Shown here one piece after another: positions 1 through 7,709 of a stretch of DNA of 64,000 nucleotides (position 1 is the stretch's first letter; the number at the start of each line of letters is the position of its first letter). Below the pieces are notes generated by a model that searched no databases, had not been told where the DNA came from, and worked only from the letters and a program-made list of their open reading frames with translations. This DNA is from Streptomyces caeruleatus (GTDB lineage: Bacteria > Actinomycetota > Actinomycetes > Streptomycetales > Streptomycetaceae). The DNA lies in contig NZ_KQ948945.1 in the NCBI RefSeq assembly GCF_001514235.1, positions 66,134 through 130,133 on the forward strand, read 5' to 3'. Position numbers and translations under genes: made by a program.

Positions 1-1659
1 GGCGACGACCTCCGCGTACGACTTCCCGCCGAGCCCGTTCTCCTCGGCCCACGTCAGAATCGAGGGCTCGTCCAGCGCGATCAGCGCCGTGCAGAAGTTC
101 CGGTCGGCCCCGTGCACCAGGATGTTGGAGACGTACGGGCACACCGCCTTGAACTGCCCCTCGACCTCGGCCGGTGCGATGTACTTGCCGCCCGAGGTTT
201 TGATCAGGTCCTTCTTGCGGTCGGTGATGCGCAGGTACCCGTCGGGCGACAGCTCCCCGATGTCACCGGTGTGGAACCAGCCGTCGGACTCCAGCACCTC
301 GGCGGTCTTGTCGGGCAGCCCGTGGTAGCCCTCCATGATGCCGGGGCCGCGCAGCAGGATCTCCCCGTCGTCCGCGATCCGCACCTCCGTGCCGGGCAGC
401 GGCTTGCCGACCGTCCCGGTGCGGTAGGCCTCGCCCGGGTTCACGAAGGAGGCGGCGGAGGACTCGGTGAGCCCGTAGCCCTCCAGGATGTGGATGCCGG
501 CGCCGGCGAAGAAGTAGCCGATCTCCGGGGAGAGCGCGGCGCTGCCGGACACACAGGCGCGCAGGTTGCCGCCGAAGGCCTCGCGGATCTTGGCGTAGAC
601 GAGCGTGTCGGCGACCTTGTGCTTGGCGGCGAGCCCGAAGGGCGCGGAGTGCGTGCCGGTGCGCCGGAAGTTGTCCTGGGTGACCTTGGCGTACTCGCGG
701 GAGACCTCGGCGGCCCACTGGAAGATCTTGTACTTGGCGCCGCCGGCCGCGCGGGCCTTGGCGGCGACCCCGTTGTAGACCTTCTCGAAGATGCGCGGGA
801 CGGCCGCCATGTACGTCGGCTGTACGACCGGCAGATTCTCGATGATCTTGTCGACGCGGCCGTCTACGGCGGTGACGTGGCCGACCTCGATCTGTCCGGA
901 GGTGAGGACCTTGCCGAAGACGTGCGCGAGCGGCAGCCACAGGTACTGCACGTCGTCCGGGCCGACCAGCCCGGTCGCGGCGATGGCCTTCGCCATGTAC
1001 GACCAGTTGTCGTGCGGCAGCCGCACGCCCTTGGGGCGGCCGGTGGTGCCGGAGGTGTAGATCAGGGTGGCCAGCTGGTCCTTGGTGATCGCGCCGACCC
1101 GCTGCTTGACCAGCCCGGGCTCCTTCTCCAGCCGGGCCGCGCCGCGCTTCTCCAGCTCGTCGAGGGTGAGGATCCAGTCGGCGGTCTCGACGCCGGCCGG
1201 GTCGACCACGACGACATGGGTGAGGTTCGGCAGCTCGGCGCGCTTCTCCACCGCCTTGGCCAGCTGGGCCGCGTCCTCGGCGATCAGCACCCGGCTCTCG
1301 GAGTCGGAGAGGATGAACGCCGATTCCTCGGCGTTGGTCTGCGGATACACGGTGGTGGTGGCCGCGCCGGCGCACATGATGCCCAGGTCGGCCAGTATCC
1401 ACTCGATCCGGGTCGAGGAGGCGAGGGCGACGCGCTGCTCGGGCTGGACGCCCAGCTCGATGAGTCCGGCCGCGATGGCGTAGACCCGCTCGGCGGCCTG
1501 CGCCCAGCTCAGCGACTTCCACTCGTCCGGGCCCTCGCCCGAGGCCGGTGCCACTGGATGGCGATACGCCTCGGCGTCCGGTGTGGCCGCCACACGCTCC
1601 AGGAAGAGGGTCGCCACGCTCGGCGGACGGTTCTCGATCAGTGTCTGTGTGTCGCTCAC
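1..1659 (-). CDS. Long-chain fatty acid--CoA ligase, 3' end cut by window edge
   Basis: AMP-forming acyl-CoA synthetase that activates long-chain fatty acids through an acyl-adenylate before thioester transfer to CoA. The frame is open for 553 codons to the left edge, so roughly the last 45-60 residues of a ~600-residue FadD15-type enzyme are missing. The adenylate-forming motifs are in the right order: YTSGTTGRPKG near residue 200, YGLTES near 393, TGD near 455 and DRKKDLIKTSGGKYIAP near 470, which carries the conserved Arg/Lys region. The GTG start is chosen because GGAGGA lies 4 nt upstream. Transcription is leftward from a region with a candidate palindromic operator (1756-1765). The exact chain-length preference cannot be read from sequence. 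Confidence 0.92.
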   Translation of the reverse strand, partial: MSDTQTLIENRPPSVATLFLERVAATPDAEAYRHPVAPASGEGPDEWKSLSWAQAAERVYAIAAGLIELGVQPEQRVALASSTRIEWILADLGIMCAGAATTTVYPQTNAEESAFILSDSESRVLIAEDAAQLAKAVEKRAELPNLTHVVVVDPAGVETADWILTLDELEKRGAARLEKEPGLVKQRVGAITKDQLATLIYTSGTTGRPKGVRLPHDNWSYMAKAIAATGLVGPDDVQYLWLPLAHVFGKVLTSGQIEVGHVTAVDGRVDKIIENLPVVQPTYMAAVPRIFEKVYNGVAAKARAAGGAKYKIFQWAAEVSREYAKVTQDNFRRTGTHSAPFGLAAKHKVADTLVYAKIREAFGGNLRACVSGSAALSPEIGYFFAGAGIHILEGYGLTESSAASFVNPGEAYRTGTVGKPLPGTEVRIADDGEILLRGPGIMEGYHGLPDKTAEVLESDGWFHTGDIGELSPDGYLRITDRKKDLIKTSGGKYIAPAEVEGQFKAVCPYVSNILVHGADRNFCTALIALDEPSILTWAEENGLGGKSYAEVVA

Positions 1660-1753
1660 GACATCCTCCGGGGGCCCGCGACTGTGCGGCTGGCTCAACA
1701 GCCGGCTGGTGCGGCCGGCTCATTACGGCGGTCTTCACTCGCGTGCCGTTGTT

Positions 1754-1767
1754 TAACTCGCGAGTAA
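1754..1767. promoter_or_regulatory. Candidate TetR-type operator upstream of acyl-CoA ligase
   Basis: A perfect 10-bp palindrome ACTCGCGAGT (1756-1765) with flanking T/A symmetry sits 95 bp upstream of the acyl-CoA ligase start. A half-copy ACTCGCG lies at 1737-1743, 19 bp away on the same face. Palindromes of this form are typical of TetR-family operators; the regulator is not encoded nearby, so this is inference. Confidence 0.4.
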
Positions 1768-1859
1768 CTATCGAGCAGGGATCAGAGTAAAGGTCGACCG
1801 GCCACCGCGTAAGGGTCCGAGGCCTGTCACTTCCACCAGAGAGTCACCCCAGGTACATG

Positions 1860-1895
1860 CAGGGGCTCGCCGCACTTGCGTACGACGAGCCCCTG
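1860..1895 (-). terminator. Hairpin downstream of lepA
   Basis: Perfect 10-bp inverted repeat (CAGGGGCTCG at 1860-1869 against CGAGCCCCTG at 1886-1895) with a 16-nt loop, 40 bp beyond the lepA stop. No U-tract follows, which is usual for streptomycete terminators. Confidence 0.6.
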
Positions 1896-1933
1896 TTGCA
1901 CCGGTTTGCCGGGTCACCGCCCGTTACCAGCGG

Positions 1934-3802
1934 TTACTTCTTGCCCTTGCCCGACCCCGCGCTGTCATCGCTGGAGAGCACCGCGATGAAGGCCTCCTGC
2001 GGAACCTCCACGGAACCCACCATCTTCATCCGCTTCTTGCCTTCCTTCTGCTTCTCCAGCAGCTTGCGCTTACGGGAGATGTCACCGCCGTAGCACTTGG
2101 CGAGGACGTCCTTGCGGATGGCGCGGATGGTCTCGCGGGCGATGACCCGGGAGCCGATGGCGGCCTGGATGGGCACCTCGAAGGCCTGCCGCGGGATGAG
2201 CTCACGCAGCTTGGCGACGAGCCGCACACCGTAGGCGTAGGCCGCGTCCTTGTGCGTGATCGCGGAGAAGGCGTCCACCTTGTCGCCGTGCAGCAGGATG
2301 TCCACCTTGACCAGGGAGGACGTCTGCTCGCCGGTGGGCTCGTAGTCGAGCGAGGCGTAGCCACGGGTCTTGGACTTCAGCTGGTCGAAGAAGTCGAAGA
2401 CGATCTCCGCGAGCGGGAGCGTGTAGCGGATCTCGACGCGGTCCTCGGAGAGGTAGTCCATGCCGAGGAGGGTGCCGCGCCGGGTCTGGCACAGCTCCAT
2501 GATCGCCCCGATGAACTCGGAGGGAGCGAGGATCGTCGCGCGTACGACGGGCTCGTACACGTCGTTGATCTTGCCCTCGGGGAACTCGCTCGGGTTGGTG
2601 ACGGTGTGCTCGCTGCCGTCCTCCATCACGACCCGGTAGACCACGTTGGGCGCGGTGGCGATCAGGTCGAGCCCGAACTCGCGCTCCAGCCGCTCACGGA
2701 TCACGTCGAGGTGGAGGAGCCCCAGGAAGCCGACGCGGAAGCCGAAGCCGAGCGCGGCGGACGTCTCCGGCTCGTAGACCAGTGCGGCGTCGTTGAGCTG
2801 GAGCTTGTCCAGGGCCTCGCGCAGCTCGGGGTAGTCGGAGCCGTCCAGCGGATAGAGCCCGGAGAAGACCATCGGCTTCGGGTCCTTGTACCCGCCGAGG
2901 GCCTCCGTCGCGCCCTTCTGCTGGCTGGTGACGGTGTCACCGACCTTGGACTGGCGCACGTCCTTCACACCGGTGATGAGGTAGCCCACCTCACCGACGC
3001 CGAGGCCGTCGGCGCCCAGCATCTCGGGCGAGTTCGTCCCGATCTCCAGCAGCTCGTGGGTGGCGCCCGTCGACATCATCTTGATGCGCTCGCGCTTGTT
3101 GAGCTGGCCGTCGATGACACGGACGTAGGTGACCACGCCCCGGTAGGAGTCGTAGACGGAGTCGAAGATCATCGCGCGGGCCGGGGCGTCCTTGACGCCG
3201 ACCGGTGCGGGGACCTCCTTGACCACCCGGTCGAGCAGGGCATCGACACCGAGACCGGTCTTGGCGGACACCCGCAGCACGTCGTCCGGGTCGCAGCCGA
3301 CGAGGTTCGCGAGCTCCTCGGCGAACTTCTCGGGCTGCGCGGCCGGCAGGTCGATCTTGTTCAGCACCGGGATGATCGTGAGGTCGTTCTCCATCGCCAG
3401 GTAGAGGTTGGCGAGGGTCTGGGCCTCGATGCCCTGGGCGGCGTCGACGAGGAGGACGGTCCCCTCGCAGGCGGCGAGCGACCGCGAGACCTCGTAGGTG
3501 AAGTCGACGTGCCCCGGCGTGTCGATCATGTTGAGGATGTGCGTGTTGCCGGGTTCGTGGGTGGGAGCCCACGGCAGCCGCACCGCCTGGGACTTGATCG
3601 TGATGCCGCGCTCGCGCTCGATGTCCATCCGGTCGAGGTACTGAGCACGCATCTGCCGCTGCTCGACCACACCGGTCAGCTGGAGCATCCGGTCGGCGAG
3701 CGTGGACTTGCCGTGGTCGATGTGCGCGATGATGCAGAAATTGCGGATCAGAGCCGGGTCGGTACGGCTCGGCTCGGGCACATTGTTAGGGGTCGCGGGC
3801 AC
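1934..3802 (-). CDS. lepA: Elongation factor 4 (LepA/EF-4)
   Basis: Ribosome-bound translational GTPase of the EF-G superfamily associated with back-translocation and 30S biogenesis. The 622-residue product has the G1 motif AHIDHGKST, the switch-II motif DTPGH and NKID, then EF-G-like domains and the LepA C-terminal domain ending in a lysine-rich tail (SGKGKK). The GTG at 3802 (VPATPNNVPEPS...) is preferred over the upstream ATG at 3862 because the 20 extra residues are not part of the conserved N-terminus. It is divergent from rpsT, and a terminator-like hairpin lies between it and the fatty-acid ligase. Length and motifs are fully typical. Confidence 0.97.
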   Translation of the reverse strand: MPATPNNVPEPSRTDPALIRNFCIIAHIDHGKSTLADRMLQLTGVVEQRQMRAQYLDRMDIERERGITIKSQAVRLPWAPTHEPGNTHILNMIDTPGHVDFTYEVSRSLAACEGTVLLVDAAQGIEAQTLANLYLAMENDLTIIPVLNKIDLPAAQPEKFAEELANLVGCDPDDVLRVSAKTGLGVDALLDRVVKEVPAPVGVKDAPARAMIFDSVYDSYRGVVTYVRVIDGQLNKRERIKMMSTGATHELLEIGTNSPEMLGADGLGVGEVGYLITGVKDVRQSKVGDTVTSQQKGATEALGGYKDPKPMVFSGLYPLDGSDYPELREALDKLQLNDAALVYEPETSAALGFGFRVGFLGLLHLDVIRERLEREFGLDLIATAPNVVYRVVMEDGSEHTVTNPSEFPEGKINDVYEPVVRATILAPSEFIGAIMELCQTRRGTLLGMDYLSEDRVEIRYTLPLAEIVFDFFDQLKSKTRGYASLDYEPTGEQTSSLVKVDILLHGDKVDAFSAITHKDAAYAYGVRLVAKLRELIPRQAFEVPIQAAIGSRVIARETIRAIRKDVLAKCYGGDISRKRKLLEKQKEGKKRMKMVGSVEVPQEAFIAVLSSDDSAGSGKGKK

Positions 3803-3891
3803 GCAGGGTCCTGTCTCTTGAGGCGCCTTATGCCTCGGGTCGGATCGATACGTAGGTTCCATGGTCCCACGGGCGGCGACCGGGGACCGTT

Positions 3892-3921
3892 TTGGGCCGT
3901 CCGCAGACCCACTGGTACTCT
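3892..3921 (+). promoter_or_regulatory. Probable housekeeping promoter of rpsT
   Basis: A -35-like TTGGGC (3892-3897) and a -10-like TACTCT (3916-3921) are separated by 18 bp, in the lepA-rpsT divergent region. A transcript starting near 3928 would have a ~113-nt leader, long enough for S20-type autoregulation, although no specific structure was identified. Confidence 0.5.
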
Positions 3922-4040
3922 GGGTGGCTGTGTCTCATGCCCTCTCAGCGCGAGGCACATCCTCAAGAAATCACCTGGTACGGGACCCGGTCTCCGCGTG
4001 AGGCTCCTGGCCCCGTGCCTGAACCTGAAAAGGCTCATTC

Positions 4041-4307
4041 GTGGCGAACATCAAGTCCCAGATCAAGCGGATCAAGACCAACGAGAAGGCCCGGCTGCGC
4101 AACAAGGCCGTGAAGTCCTCCCTGAAGACCGCGATCCGCAAGGCCCGTGAGGCCGCTGCCGCGGGTGACGTCGAGAAGGCCACTGAGTACCAGCGCGCTG
4201 CCGCGCGTCAGCTCGACAAGGCCGTCTCCAAGGGCGTCATCCACAAGAACCAGGCCGCCAACAAGAAGTCGGCGCTTGCTTCGAAGGTCGCGACCCTCAA
4301 GGGCTGA
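4041..4307 (+). CDS. rpsT: 30S ribosomal protein S20
   Basis: Primary 16S rRNA-binding protein of the small subunit. The 88-residue, Lys/Arg-rich, all-helical product begins MANIKSQIKRIKTNEKAR and ends VATLKG, matching the family in length and sequence. The start is GTG. It is monocistronic: two strong hairpins follow (4377-4418 and 4431-4480) and neighbouring genes run on the opposite strand. The only plus-strand gene in the first 17 kb. Confidence 0.98.
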   Translation: MANIKSQIKRIKTNEKARLRNKAVKSSLKTAIRKAREAAAAGDVEKATEYQRAAARQLDKAVSKGVIHKNQAANKKSALASKVATLKG

Positions 4308-4376
4308 CACCTTTCTGATCTGACCGCCGGAGGGAATCGAGCGGGCCCTCTCTCATCCGCTCCCGTCCGGCACCCC

Positions 4377-4418
4377 GGATCCGCACGCGGCCTGCGTTCG
4401 CCACGCGGGTGCGGATCC
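4377..4418 (+). terminator. First hairpin after rpsT
   Basis: Inverted repeat GGATCCGCA (4377-4385) against TGCGGATCC (4410-4418), about 70 bp past the rpsT stop. Confidence 0.55.
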
Positions 4419-4430
4419 AGCATCTCGATC

Positions 4431-4480
4431 CGAAGGCCCCGGCGCCTCGCCCTTCCCCAGGGCGGGCGCCGGGGCCTTCG
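4431..4480 (+). terminator. Strong hairpin terminator of rpsT
   Basis: A 16-bp perfect stem (4431-4446 with 4465-4480), with further pairing of CGCCC and GGGCG in the loop. The second of two tandem hairpins after rpsT; it also faces the end of the convergent NTF2-like gene and may stop both. Confidence 0.8.
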
Positions 4481-4500
4481 GCATGCCCGCGCCCCTGTCC

Positions 4501-4598
4501 GGGGCACGGCCAGAAACCGTTGTCGGGTCACGGCCAGAGACCGCTGTCCGTGTCACGTCCAGAATTCGTCGGCCGTGTCACGTCCAGAATTCGTTGGC
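4501..4598. repeat. Four-copy 24/25-bp tandem repeat overlapping a gene 3' end
   Basis: Four degenerate copies: 4501-4524, 4525-4548, 4549-4573 and 4574-4598. The last two differ at one base. The copy at 4574-4598 contains the final codons and TGA stop of the NTF2-like gene; the others repeat that sequence downstream of the stop. Confidence 0.85.
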
Positions 4599-4976
4599 CA
4601 TGTCGATGTCCGCGACGCACTCGTCGAGGTCGGTCATCTTGTCGCCGACGATCCGGAAGACGATGCCGCCGCTCTCGTCGATGTGCTTGGAGCCCCGGTC
4701 AGCGGTGAACCGGTGCACGGACACGGCGTGCCCACGGCCGTCGACGAAGATGTCACGCAGCTCGACCCGGAACGACCCGCCCGTCTCCGAGTAGAGCCGG
4801 CCGTAGTACCCGTCGAGGATCGAGTCGATCCCCTTGAAGTCCCCCGACAGCGGGTGCGAGCCGGGCACATGGTGCGTGCAGTCCCCGGTCATCATCCCGC
4901 GCAGGGTGTCCATGTCCCCGCGCTGAAAGGCTTCGTAGCCCTTGCGGACGAGAGCAGCGTGCGGGTGTTCAGCCAT
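4578..4976 (-). CDS. NTF2-like / SnoaL-fold protein
   Basis: A 132-residue member of the nuclear transport factor 2-like superfamily, a cone-shaped fold used both by polyketide cyclases and by many small hydrolase or isomerase-like proteins. Seen: N-terminal helix MAEHPHAALVRKGYEAFQRGDMDTL, a central THHVPG segment and a C-terminal beta region ending DMANEFWT. The ATG at 4976 is chosen because AGGTGG lies about 8 nt upstream; a TTG at 4997 would add seven residues. Its 3' end has been tandemly duplicated (see 4501-4598). No substrate can be assigned; nearby genes give no clue. Confidence 0.8.
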   Translation of the reverse strand: MAEHPHAALVRKGYEAFQRGDMDTLRGMMTGDCTHHVPGSHPLSGDFKGIDSILDGYYGRLYSETGGSFRVELRDIFVDGRGHAVSVHRFTADRGSKHIDESGGIVFRIVGDKMTDLDECVADIDMANEFWT

Positions 4977-5080
4977 GACGGTCGCCACCTTTCCCAATCC
5001 GAGGCTTTACGGCCGATACGCCTGATTGTCCCCTCTTGTCCTGGGAGGTGTCTTCTGGATCAGGATCCAAACGACAGGCC

Positions 5081-6070
5081 CTAGCCCCGCCCCCTGGAGC
5101 GAGCCGCGCGCGCGATGGTCACGACCGCCTTCTCCAACGCGTACCCGGGGTCGTCCCCGCCGCCCTTCACCCCGGCGTCCGCCTCGGCGACCGCCCGCAA
5201 CGCCACCGCCACCCCGTCGGGCGTCCACCCGCGCATCTGCTGCCGTACGCGGTCGATCTTCCAGGGCGGCATGCCGAGCTCACGCGCCAGGTCGGCGGGG
5301 CGGCCACCGCGCGCGGAGGAGAGCTTCCCGATGGCCCGGACGCCCTGGGCGAGCGCGCTGGTGATCAGGACGGGCGCCACGCCTGTCGCCAACGACCACC
5401 GCAGTGCCTCCAACGCCTCCGCTGCCCGTCCCTCGACCGCCCGGTCGGCCACGGTGAAACTCGACGCCTCGGCACGGCCCGTGTAGTACCGCCCGACCAC
5501 GGCCTCGTCGACGGTCCCCTCGACGTCCGCGACCAGCTGACTCACCGCGGACGCCAGCTCCCGCAGATCGCTCCCGATGGCGTCGACCAACGCCTGACAG
5601 GCCTCCGGCGTCGCGGACCGCCCGGTCGCCCGGAACTCGCTCCGCACGAACGCCAACCGGTCCGCCGGCTTGGTCATCTTCGGGCACGCCACCTCCCGCG
5701 CCCCCGCCTTGCGGGCGGCGTCGAGCAGCTTCTTGCCCTTGACCCCACCGGCATGCACCAGCACGAGGGTGATCTCCTCGGCCGGCGCCCCCAGATACGC
5801 CGTCACGTCCTTGATCGTGTCGGCCGACAGATCCTGCGCACCCCGCACGACCACGACCTTGCGCTCCGCGAACAGCGAGGGGCTGGTCAACTCCGCCAGC
5901 GTGCCCGGCTGCAACTGGTCCGAGGTCAGCTCCCGCACATCCGTGTCCGCGTCGGCGGCCCGGGCGGCAACCACCACCTCCCGCACGGCACGGTCGAGCA
6001 GCAGCTCCTCCTGACCCACGGCGAGGGTCACGGGGGCGAGGGGATCGTCGTTCGCACTCTTCCTGGCCAT
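5081..6070 (-). CDS. holA: DNA polymerase III subunit delta
   Basis: Clamp-loader delta subunit, which opens the beta sliding clamp. The 329-residue product starts MARKSANDDPLAPVTLAVGQEELLLDRAV and has the delta N-terminal domain, the central SDLRELASAVSQLVA region and a C-terminal helical domain ending in an Arg-rich tail. An ATG four codons upstream (6082) is possible; neither start has a clear Shine-Dalgarno sequence. Just upstream lies a G-rich 16-bp tandem repeat (6116-6179). In Streptomyces this gene normally sits between rpsT and comEC, as here. Confidence 0.95.
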   Translation of the reverse strand: MARKSANDDPLAPVTLAVGQEELLLDRAVREVVVAARAADADTDVRELTSDQLQPGTLAELTSPSLFAERKVVVVRGAQDLSADTIKDVTAYLGAPAEEITLVLVHAGGVKGKKLLDAARKAGAREVACPKMTKPADRLAFVRSEFRATGRSATPEACQALVDAIGSDLRELASAVSQLVADVEGTVDEAVVGRYYTGRAEASSFTVADRAVEGRAAEALEALRWSLATGVAPVLITSALAQGVRAIGKLSSARGGRPADLARELGMPPWKIDRVRQQMRGWTPDGVAVALRAVAEADAGVKGGGDDPGYALEKAVVTIARAARSRGRG

Positions 6071-6115
6071 CGCGACAAGCATGGCACGGGCCACTGACAA
6101 CCGACGCCGAGGGAA

Positions 6116-6179
6116 GGGGGCGGGGGTTGGAGGGGGCGGGGGTTGGAGGGGGTGGGGGTTGGAGGGGGTGAGGGCTGGG
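6116..6179 (+). repeat. G-rich 16-bp tandem repeat, four copies
   Basis: Copies of GGGGGCGGGGGTTGGA at 6116-6131 and 6132-6147, a variant with T at the sixth base at 6148-6163, and a degenerate copy at 6164-6179. Runs of five G separated by 1-5 nt could form G-quadruplexes on the plus strand, 46 bp upstream of holA. Confidence 0.85.
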
Positions 6180-6314
6180 GTGGTGACGGCTGGGGGAGCG
6201 CTGGGGGGGGTGAGCGCTGAGGGTGGGGGGCTGACCCCCGCCGGGTGCGGCGTGCCCCGGCGGGGGATGGGCGCGGGGCGCAGGTCGCCGGGGTTCCTGG
6301 CGGGGCCCGGGGGC

Positions 6315-6350
6315 GCGGGTGCCGGGTGCCCAGCGGGTGCCGGGTGCCCA
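6315..6350. repeat. 18-bp tandem duplication
   Basis: GCGGGTGCCGGGTGCCCA occurs at 6315-6332 and 6333-6350, with a partial third copy beginning at 6351. Confidence 0.8.
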
Positions 6351-6423
6351 GTGGGTGCCGGGGCGCGGGTCACAGTCGGCCAGCGCGTGCGGCGTGGGAT
6401 GCCCCGTCTCAGGTCACCGGCCG

Positions 6424-6507
6424 CCAGCCACCAGCCACCAGCCACCAGCCACCAGCCACCAGCCACCAGCCACCAGCCACCAGCCACCAGCCACCAGCCA
6501 CCAGCCA
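6424..6507. repeat. Heptanucleotide array, 12 copies of CCAGCCA
   Basis: Twelve uninterrupted copies of CCAGCCA (TGGCTGG on the other strand), 84 bp. Perfect short-unit arrays of this length are slippage-prone. Confidence 0.95.
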
Positions 6508-6561
6508 GGCTACGGCTCCTCCCGCCAGCCACCAGCCAGGCTACGGCTCCTCCCGCCAGCC
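6500..6561. repeat. 31-bp direct duplication spanning a stop codon
   Basis: Identical 31-bp units at 6500-6530 and 6531-6561. The second unit includes the last codons (WREEP) and TAG stop of the adjacent small gene; the first is an untranslated copy that merges into the heptamer array. Confidence 0.95.
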
Positions 6562-6786
6562 GTCCCAGTCCCCGACGAACTCGTTCAGCGCCGCGGGTTC
6601 GAGCCGCTCGGCCTCGTCCCGCAGCAGCACCAGCCACTGCGCGTCCTCGGCGTCGTCCTCCCCCGCCAACGCGTCCCGCACCAGCCGCGGCTCCTCGTCG
6701 ATCCCGAACCGCTCCCCCAGCGCCTCCGCGACCTCCTCCGCCGCATCACGGTCGGGCAGCACCAGCACATGTCTCACATCGCTCAC
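6541..6786 (-). CDS. Small acidic hypothetical protein
   Basis: An 81-residue acidic protein: MSDVRHVLVLPDRDAAEEVA at the start, then EALGERFGI, ALAGEDDAEDAQWLVLL and DWDGWREEP at the end. It has one beta strand-like segment and two amphipathic helices, no membrane segment or signal, and I do not recognise a named family. GTG at 6786 is chosen as start; GTG at 6804 would add six residues and has no better ribosome site. It lies between N-acetyltransferase and holA on the same strand. Its 3' end is duplicated in tandem just past the stop. Confidence 0.65.
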   Translation of the reverse strand: MSDVRHVLVLPDRDAAEEVAEALGERFGIDEEPRLVRDALAGEDDAEDAQWLVLLRDEAERLEPAALNEFVGDWDGWREEP

Positions 6787-6874
6787 GGGACAATTCTCGG
6801 GCACCGACGAGCACCGGACGCGTACCGGGGTCGCTCACTCGCCCAGCCCCGGGCGCCCCTGCCCCTCTGCCGGC

Positions 6875-7705
6875 TCAGCCCGCCCGGCCGGGCTCCCGCA
6901 CCGTCGGCACCCGGTCCAGCTCGATCCCGAACCGCTCCCGGTACACCCCGAGCACCTCCTCGTCCGTGCCCAGCTCCCACTCCTCCCGTGTCCCGTCGGC
7001 CGCCGTCGCCTTGAACGTGCGACCGCTGAGCGTGATCCGCCCTCCTTCCTCCGTCACCCGCGAACACACCAGCGACTGCGTGAAGTGCGAGGCCGGTGAG
7101 GTGCTGTGCCACCACGCCCCGGCCACGAAGTCGCCGAGCACCCGTGGCCGCCGCTCCAGCCGGTACTCCGGTCTGCCGTCCATGACGACATCCAGGTCCG
7201 CCGCGTCGTGCCCTCCGCGCACCCCGGCCGCGTCCGGCCCGGCCTCGACGATCCGGAACACGCCCGCCGGATCCTTCTGCTCGCCCCGCGCCTCGAACGC
7301 CAGCGGATGGTGACTGTGCGCCCCGAAGCCGACGTCCGCCAACCAGGTGCCGCCGTCCACCGTCCGCACCTTCAGCGCCATGTGGTCGTAGGGAATCCCC
7401 AGCTTCCCCTCCGGCCCGTGGACCCGAGCCGCCAGCAGCGTCACGTCGAAGCCCAGCGCGCCGAGCAACGCCCCGAACGCGCCGTTCAGTTCGTAGCAGA
7501 ACCCACCCCGTCCCGCGCCCACCACCTTGTCCAGCAGCCGCTTCTCCTCCAGGACGATCTCCTCGCCCCGGTGCACCGACAGGTTCTCGAACGGCACGGT
7601 CTGCAGATGGCGCAGATGCAGCTCACGCAGCACGTCCACAGTGGGCCACGCCGGGTGCTCGACCCCCAGGCGCCGGAGATAGGCATCAACCTCAACGGAA
7701 TCCAT
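6875..7705 (-). CDS. Arylamine N-acetyltransferase
   Basis: Transfers the acetyl group of acetyl-CoA to arylamines or hydrazines, or performs related amide formation in amino-phenol biosynthesis. The 276-residue length fits the family. The catalytic triad is visible: Cys in GRGGFCYELNGAF (about residue 70), His in PYDHMALKV (about 110) and Asp in WLADVGFG (about 125). ATG at 7705 is directly adjacent to the comEC stop (7710), so the two genes are probably co-transcribed. It is not inside a recognisable biosynthetic cluster, so a detoxification role is as likely as a biosynthetic one. Confidence 0.93.
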   Translation of the reverse strand: MDSVEVDAYLRRLGVEHPAWPTVDVLRELHLRHLQTVPFENLSVHRGEEIVLEEKRLLDKVVGAGRGGFCYELNGAFGALLGALGFDVTLLAARVHGPEGKLGIPYDHMALKVRTVDGGTWLADVGFGAHSHHPLAFEARGEQKDPAGVFRIVEAGPDAAGVRGGHDAADLDVVMDGRPEYRLERRPRVLGDFVAGAWWHSTSPASHFTQSLVCSRVTEEGGRITLSGRTFKATAADGTREEWELGTDEEVLGVYRERFGIELDRVPTVREPGRAG

Positions 7706-7709
7706 GCCC

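Larger units (their letters stand above)
6071..6540. other. Repeat-rich intergenic region between holA and a small ORF
   Basis: This 470-bp stretch holds no credible gene. It is built largely of short tandem repeats: a G-rich 16-mer (6116-6179), an 18-mer (6315-6350), a heptamer array (6424-6507) and a 31-bp duplication reaching into the next gene (6500-6561). Open frames through it encode only repetitive QPPATSH-like peptides. The C-rich strand faces leftward, towards holA. Confidence 0.7.

Noticed and set aside
2252..4150. A 632-codon open frame on the plus strand across lepA and rpsT
   Set aside because: Shadow of lepA; it also runs through rpsT out of frame.
4378..4556. Short frames near the rpsT terminators
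   Set aside because: They fall within hairpins and repeats and lack ribosome sites or protein-like composition.
6424..6507. Twelve-copy heptamer as a CRISPR array
   Set aside because: Units are 7 bp with no spacers; this is a simple tandem repeat and no cas genes are present.
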